From assembly GCA_024398665.1 (NCBI GenBank), contig JAKSIS010000007.1, positions 1-64,000 of the forward strand: a stretch of 64,000 nt of DNA, given 5' to 3'. This stretch comes from Bacteroidaceae bacterium (GTDB lineage Bacteria; Bacteroidota; Bacteroidia; Bacteroidales; Bacteroidaceae). A model generated the notes under the pieces. It worked only from the letters and a program-made list of their open reading frames with translations, was not told the origin of the DNA and searched no databases. A program made the position numbers and the translations under genes. Below, in pieces: positions 59,302 to 64,000 of this stretch. How positions within the stretch are numbered: position 1 is the stretch's first letter; every line of letters begins with the position of its first letter.

Positions 59302-61610
59302 GCGGAAAGATACAGATATTTGACGGTGCGCAGGGAACGGTTCTTTCCGATGCGCATGACCACAGGCATGCCGGAGTGGCAATGCTGAACATCACCGATG
59401 CGCAGCGCGTGCAGAGAATGCACAGTGACTACGTCCAGGCCGGTGCCCAGTACATTACTGTAAATTCATTCGAACTGAATCCCCTGAAATGGGAAGGGCA
59501 TGAGGTGCCCTGGCAGCAGGTGGCCGATGCGGCAATAGAAAACGCCCGGCAGGCAGTCCAAGGCCGTGCCAGGGTCATGTTCGACGTATCCACCAGCGGC
59601 CGGTTGATGGAACCCGTTGGAGAGATGACTTTCCAGCAGGCCTATGACAATTACAGCCAGGTGGCCGGGTATGTCAAAGGCCGTGTTGACGGATTCATAC
59701 TTGAAACGTTCACAGACCTTTACGAAATACGTGCAGCCATTCTGGCAATCCGTGACTGCTGCGACAGCCCCATTTTCGCCACCATGACTTTTGACGTGAA
59801 CGGCCGCACGCTGACCGGTTCCACGCCGGAAATCGTGGCTCTGACACTGTCGTCACTTGGTGTTGACGCACTTGGAGTGAACTGCTCCACCAATCCCAGT
59901 CTTGTGGTCGACATAGTACGCCGCATGAAACCCTACGCCGCCTGCCCCATCCTGGCCCAGCCAAACAAGGGCCTGCCCGTAATGCGCGATGGAAAGGTGG
60001 AATATGACTGGACCGATGCCATGTTCGCTGAAAACGCCGCCCGTCTCATTGAAGCCGGTGCGTCAATCATAGGCGGATGCTGCGGTTCGTCCCCTTCAAC
60101 CATCAGGGCCATATCGGCCTTCAAGGAAATGCCGGCACCTGCCGTCTCAGTCCTTGACGGCACATACGTATGTTCGTCGACAGTCATGTTAAGACTGGAC
60201 AAGGGACTCATATGCGGCGAACGTCTCAACCCCACCGGAAAGAAGAAGCTCAAGGAAGCTCTGGCACAGGGCAATTTCGAGTATCTGCAGCATGAGGCGC
60301 TTGCACAGAAAGATGCCGGAGCAGACTATCTGGACCTGAACTGCGGTATCCCGAATGCCGATGAAAAGGCGCTTTTATGCCAGGCCGTGCGCAGCATCCA
60401 GGCCATATGCGACCTGCCGCTGCAGCTTGACTCATCGAACCCCGAAGCCATAAGTGAAGCCATTAGGATATACAACGGCGTGCCCATGATCAATTCCGTA
60501 AACGGAGCTGAAGAATCCATGTCACGTCTCATGCCGCTCATTGCCCGCTACCGCACTCCGGCCGTGGCGCTACCGCTTGATGAGAACGGTGTGCCTGCCA
60601 GTTGTGAAGGCCGTCTTGAGATAGCCCGCAGGATGATTGCCCGGGCTGAGAGCATGGGCATTGACCGCCGTCTGCTGGTATTTGACGGGCTGGTCATGGC
60701 GGTGTCATCGGACCAGCGTTACGGACGCATAACCCTGGATACGCTCTCCGCACTGAAGGAACTGGGAGTCCTGACAACAATTGGCCTTTCCAACGTGTCT
60801 TTCGGACTGCCTGAAAGGGCTGTGCTGAACCGCAACTTCCTGGCCATGGCGCTGGCCGGCGGACTGGACATGCCAATAATGAATCCGCTTGACCGCGAAA
60901 CAGTGGCCACTCTGCGCGCTGTAATGGCGCTGACAGGATATGACAGCGGCTGCGAAAGATACATCAGTTTCAGCACGCCTCAGAATGACACAGCCATTGA
61001 GGACAATCTGTACAACGCAGTCGTTCAAGGCCTTAAAGACCGTATCCAGCCCTGTCTGGAACAGGAACTTGCGCAGCGTGACAGCGATGCCGTAATCAAC
61101 GGGATTCTCATTCCCGCCCTTTCGGAAACCGGTGACCGCTTTGCACGCGGGGAAGTATTCATGCCGCAGCTAATACGATCAGCCGAATCGGCCAAACAGG
61201 CATTCGCAATACTTGCAGACACGCGGGTGAACAGCGTTTCATGCAAAGGTACGCTGGTACTGGCAACCGTTCACGGCGACGTACATGACATTGGCAAGAA
61301 TATTGTGAAAGTTGTGGTTCAGAGCCACGGATTCACGGTTTGTGACCTGGGCAGGGACGTGCCCAAGGAAGCGGTTCTGAATGCGGCACAGACTGAGCGG
61401 CCACAGGCCATCGGACTCAGTTCCCTGATGACCACCACTGTGGAATCAATGAAGGAGACCATAGCCTTTCTGCGGGAAAACGGCATCACCTGCCCCATAA
61501 TCGTGGGCGGAGCGGTTCTCTCTGAAGAAACAGCAATGGCCATCGGAGCCACACATTATTCAAAAGACGCGCTGGAAACGGCGCATTTAATGCAGCAAAT
61601 AACCAATTGA
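59298..61610 (+). CDS. metH: Cobalamin-dependent methionine synthase, short form without reactivation domain
   Basis: MetH transfers the methyl group from methyltetrahydrofolate to homocysteine through B12. The 770-residue protein has the homocysteine domain (1-290; zinc ligands Cys196, Cys261, Cys262 in GGCCGS), the pterin domain (about 300-560; CGERLNPTGKKKLKEAL) and the cap and cobalamin domains (about 590-770; VHGDVHDIGKN with His663 as the lower axial ligand). It stops right after the B12 domain: the roughly 330-residue S-adenosylmethionine-dependent reactivation domain of standard MetH is absent. An oxidised cobalamin would need another reactivating protein. Confidence 0.93.
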   Translation: MSGKIQIFDGAQGTVLSDAHDHRHAGVAMLNITDAQRVQRMHSDYVQAGAQYITVNSFELNPLKWEGHEVPWQQVADAAIENARQAVQGRARVMFDVSTSGRLMEPVGEMTFQQAYDNYSQVAGYVKGRVDGFILETFTDLYEIRAAILAIRDCCDSPIFATMTFDVNGRTLTGSTPEIVALTLSSLGVDALGVNCSTNPSLVVDIVRRMKPYAACPILAQPNKGLPVMRDGKVEYDWTDAMFAENAARLIEAGASIIGGCCGSSPSTIRAISAFKEMPAPAVSVLDGTYVCSSTVMLRLDKGLICGERLNPTGKKKLKEALAQGNFEYLQHEALAQKDAGADYLDLNCGIPNADEKALLCQAVRSIQAICDLPLQLDSSNPEAISEAIRIYNGVPMINSVNGAEESMSRLMPLIARYRTPAVALPLDENGVPASCEGRLEIARRMIARAESMGIDRRLLVFDGLVMAVSSDQRYGRITLDTLSALKELGVLTTIGLSNVSFGLPERAVLNRNFLAMALAGGLDMPIMNPLDRETVATLRAVMALTGYDSGCERYISFSTPQNDTAIEDNLYNAVVQGLKDRIQPCLEQELAQRDSDAVINGILIPALSETGDRFARGEVFMPQLIRSAESAKQAFAILADTRVNSVSCKGTLVLATVHGDVHDIGKNIVKVVVQSHGFTVCDLGRDVPKEAVLNAAQTERPQAIGLSSLMTTTVESMKETIAFLRENGITCPIIVGGAVLSEETAMAIGATHYSKDALETAHLMQQITN

Positions 61611-61619
61611 CACATATAT

Positions 61620-64000
61620 ATGAAAAAACTGTCCACACTTCTTGTTTGCATCATCTTCATTCTGCCGCTACGGGCACAGACACTTGACACCGACCCGCTT
61701 GTAAGCGCCATGCGCGAAGAGCTCAGGTACAACATGGACCAGCTCAAGGACAAGCCCACGCCCGTGTATTTCATGTCACTCCGCATGAATGACACGTACA
61801 GCGCCAGCGTCAGCAGCAATTTCGGCATATCCATGACCGACGAACACCGCAGCCGCACCATCACACCGCATATACGCGTCGGTTCGCCCGAACTTGACAA
61901 TTTCAAGTACGAATGCCAGACCCAGGGCACGAACCAGTACGGTGGGACCAGCAGTCTGGAGGCCATCAGCGTACCGTTTACTGACGGTGCCGTCATGGCT
62001 GTGCGTCAGGGTATCTGGTCCGAGACCATGAAGCGCTACTCGGCATCGGTCAACGCCCTGAATGCCGCCGCATCCAGAATGATGACCAACGCCGACAATG
62101 AAGACAAGGCACCGTGCTTTTCCGATGCGCCTGTCGAACTGTATTACGAAGAGCCCCTGCCGCAATCGGCCTACACCTTTGACCTCAAGGCTTGGGAGGA
62201 ACGCCTTGACCGCGTATCCGGCGTATTCAAAGGCTGTCCCGGACTTGAAGACGGCATTGCGTCCATAGACTACACCATTGAAAGGATATATGTTGTCAAT
62301 TCTGACGGATCGGCCATTGTCGAAAACAGGCCCACCATCAGACTCATGCTGAGCGGCGATGTCCGCGCCACAGACGGCATGATCTGTCCCCTGTACAGGG
62401 ACTGGTTCGCTTACAGTCTTGACATGCTGCCTACGGAAGAGGTGATGATTGAAGCCGCCAGGGACCTTGTGGAGCGCTTCACCGCACTGCGCGAAGCTCC
62501 CATTGCCGACCCGTATGCAGGTCCGGCCATAATGTCGGGATCAGCCAGCGGCGTATTCTTCCATGAGATTTTCGGGCACCGTCTTGAAGCCCACCGCATG
62601 AAGAGCGGCGGCCAGACTTTCAAGAAGCTGGTAGGCGAACTTGTACTGCCTGAATGCTTCCAGGTATATGACGACCCGTCACTTGACTTCTATGCCGGCA
62701 CACAGCTGTACGGCTATTACAAATATGACGATGAAGCCGTCAGGGGACAGCGCGTGAACTGCGTGCAGAACGGTGTGCTCAGGGAGTTCCTCATGGACCG
62801 CACCCCCATTGACGGATTCCCTGCAAGCAACGGACACGGCCGTGCCAGCGAAGGCAAAGACCCCGTTTCGCGCCAGTCAAACCTTATAATTGAAACCAGG
62901 GAACCATATACTGAAGCCCAGATGCGTGACATGCTCATCAGTGAAATCAAACGGTTGGGCAAGGAATACGGCTACTATTTCCGTACCGCAACCAGCGGCC
63001 TGACATACCTTGGCGACGGCGGTTCAATCAATTCGTTCGGCGTTGACCCGGTTGAAGTGTATCAGGTATTCGCTGACGGACGTCCTGACCGTCTGGTCCG
63101 CGGTGTCACACTCATAGGAACGCCGCTTGCCATGTTCTCCGGCATTGCTGCAGGCGGCAATGACCCCACCGTCTTCACCGGCCAGTGCGGTGCCGAATCG
63201 GGCTGGGTTCCGGTGACCGCCGTATCACCCATGATATACATCACCAAAGTCGAAACGCAGCGTTCCGAAACAGGATACCAGCTGCCGCAGACACTCCCCG
63301 CCCCCGAACCCAGGAACGTAAGCGGAACAGAGCAGGAAATCATATTCAGCGCAATACAGGACGAACTGGAGCGTTCCAAGGCCGGTTTCCAGCTTGAAGG
63401 CCAGCCGTCGGCATTCCAGATTGACTGCAGGATCAACTCTTCGCAGGATCTGAGCATAGGCGCCGCACTTGGAGGCATATACGAATCGTCATACAAGGAA
63501 AGGAAATACACCGGCTCAATCAACGTACAGCTGGGTGACACCATGATTACGAACGATGCCATAAACATGGCTGCAAGTATAGGAGAAAAGGCAGACTACA
63601 ACATGATCCGGCGCATTCTCTGGCAGTTGGGCGATGCCGTGTTCAAAAACTCCATAAACGGCATAAGCCAGAAGCAGAACCAGCTCAAGGGCAATCCCAA
63701 GCCCGAAGACGAAGCCGGACTGCCGGAATACATGCTCATGCCAGCACGTGAATACATAGGCGAAAGCGTGGTCGATACCCGCATTGACCGCTCTGCGCTT
63801 GAAGACCTGGCTAAGAAACTGTCAGCCGTATATCTGGAATTCCCGGAGCAGTACAACACAAGCCTTCAGATCAACGTGCAATACACAGACATCTACCGCA
63901 TGAGTACCGAAGGGCTGAAACTGCGTCTGCCATTCAGCATGAGCACCATCAGCACATACACATCAGTCAGGTCAGACTACGGGGCCGAATTCACCGAATC
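61620..64000 (+). CDS. Exported TldD/PmbA-family metallopeptidase-like protein (runs off window end)
   Basis: An uninterrupted frame of at least 793 residues starts at ATG 61620 and is cut by the window edge. It begins with a signal peptide (LSTLLVCIIFILPLRAQ). The central and later part matches TldD: the active-site motif is HEIFGH (His315, Glu316, His320), followed by RLEAHRMKSGG, and the C-terminal half has PVSRQSNLIIE and GQCGAESGWVPV. TldD is normally about 480 residues and cytosolic, and works with TldE. Here about 280 extra N-terminal residues (with the signal) and a C-terminal extension are present, suggesting a periplasmic or surface protease. It starts 9 bp after metH, so it may be co-transcribed. 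Confidence 0.85.
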   Translation, partial: MKKLSTLLVCIIFILPLRAQTLDTDPLVSAMREELRYNMDQLKDKPTPVYFMSLRMNDTYSASVSSNFGISMTDEHRSRTITPHIRVGSPELDNFKYECQTQGTNQYGGTSSLEAISVPFTDGAVMAVRQGIWSETMKRYSASVNALNAAASRMMTNADNEDKAPCFSDAPVELYYEEPLPQSAYTFDLKAWEERLDRVSGVFKGCPGLEDGIASIDYTIERIYVVNSDGSAIVENRPTIRLMLSGDVRATDGMICPLYRDWFAYSLDMLPTEEVMIEAARDLVERFTALREAPIADPYAGPAIMSGSASGVFFHEIFGHRLEAHRMKSGGQTFKKLVGELVLPECFQVYDDPSLDFYAGTQLYGYYKYDDEAVRGQRVNCVQNGVLREFLMDRTPIDGFPASNGHGRASEGKDPVSRQSNLIIETREPYTEAQMRDMLISEIKRLGKEYGYYFRTATSGLTYLGDGGSINSFGVDPVEVYQVFADGRPDRLVRGVTLIGTPLAMFSGIAAGGNDPTVFTGQCGAESGWVPVTAVSPMIYITKVETQRSETGYQLPQTLPAPEPRNVSGTEQEIIFSAIQDELERSKAGFQLEGQPSAFQIDCRINSSQDLSIGAALGGIYESSYKERKYTGSINVQLGDTMITNDAINMAASIGEKADYNMIRRILWQLGDAVFKNSINGISQKQNQLKGNPKPEDEAGLPEYMLMPAREYIGESVVDTRIDRSALEDLAKKLSAVYLEFPEQYNTSLQINVQYTDIYRMSTEGLKLRLPFSMSTISTYTSVRSDYGAEFTE

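Noticed and set aside
1..64000. tRNA genes, rRNA genes, insertion sequences or phage genes
   Set aside because: No cloverleaf with a CCA-adjacent acceptor stem, no rRNA-like sequence, and no transposase, integrase or phage structural gene was found in the frames read.

Overview
The window is about 64 kb of chromosome from a member of Bacteroidales (phylum Bacteroidota). Three things in the sequence support this. The gene families are typical of the group: DUF1015 next to serC/serA, DUF3256, DUF5063, a DUF5103 type IX secretion plug protein, Na+-NQR, and a eukaryote-like ProRS ending in Tyr. Genes are preceded by the Bacteroidota -7 element TAnnTTTG, with almost no Shine-Dalgarno sites. Lipoprotein and secreted proteins are frequent. 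The moderately high GC content and the xylose genes would suit a gut Prevotella/Bacteroides/Muribaculaceae-like species, but I cannot assign a genus. I saw no tRNA, rRNA, CRISPR array, prophage or insertion sequence; this is mostly core chromosome.

Layout. 1-6 kb: end of an unknown gene, YigZ and a divergent MmcQ/YjbR protein, small hypotheticals, an M48 lipoprotein protease, and the serine operon serC-serA-DUF1015. 6-12 kb: the complete six-gene Na+-translocating NADH:quinone oxidoreductase operon (nqrA-F, minus strand), whose NqrC carries an extra N-terminal rubredoxin domain. 12-24 kb: TamB, ProS, the DUF5103 protein, a GT2 glycosyltransferase with RarA, an SPFH protein, a repeat-rich 520 bp gene-free stretch and a secreted CE1-type esterase. 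24-31 kb: a ClpB lacking its N-domain, a cupin, a CDF metal transporter with an acyl-ACP thioesterase, a short UvrA paralogue and a TIGR02757 protein. 31-40 kb: a tightly packed glnS-TPR-dedA-acetyltransferase-nnrD operon, a membrane-anchored TPR/HTH lipoprotein, and MscS with an SDR. 40-47 kb: a xylose module (GH31 alpha-xylosidase with PA14, xylB, xylA) and fba. 47-54 kb: rpmE2, then a five-gene minus-strand operon (NupG-type transporter, bifunctional nuclease, rsmE, truA, DUF3256), a candidate small RNA, and a DUF5063/exonuclease/RlmI-like operon. 54-64 kb: ftsK, a LolA-like gene, trxB, metF, a short metH and an exported TldD-like protein that runs off the end.

How it fits together. The organism conserves energy with Na+-NQR. 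It can take xylose from xyloglucan-type oligosaccharides to xylulose-5-phosphate, makes serine by the phosphorylated route and methionine by a B12-dependent route. The most unusual points are four domain rearrangements in otherwise standard proteins (rubredoxin-NqrC, N-domain-less ClpB, MetH without the reactivation domain, UvrA without the UvrB-binding domain), an exported TldD, a promoter-plus-terminator unit that looks like a free small RNA, and a set of genes whose -7 element lies only 4-10 nt before the start codon, which implies leaderless or nearly leaderless mRNAs.
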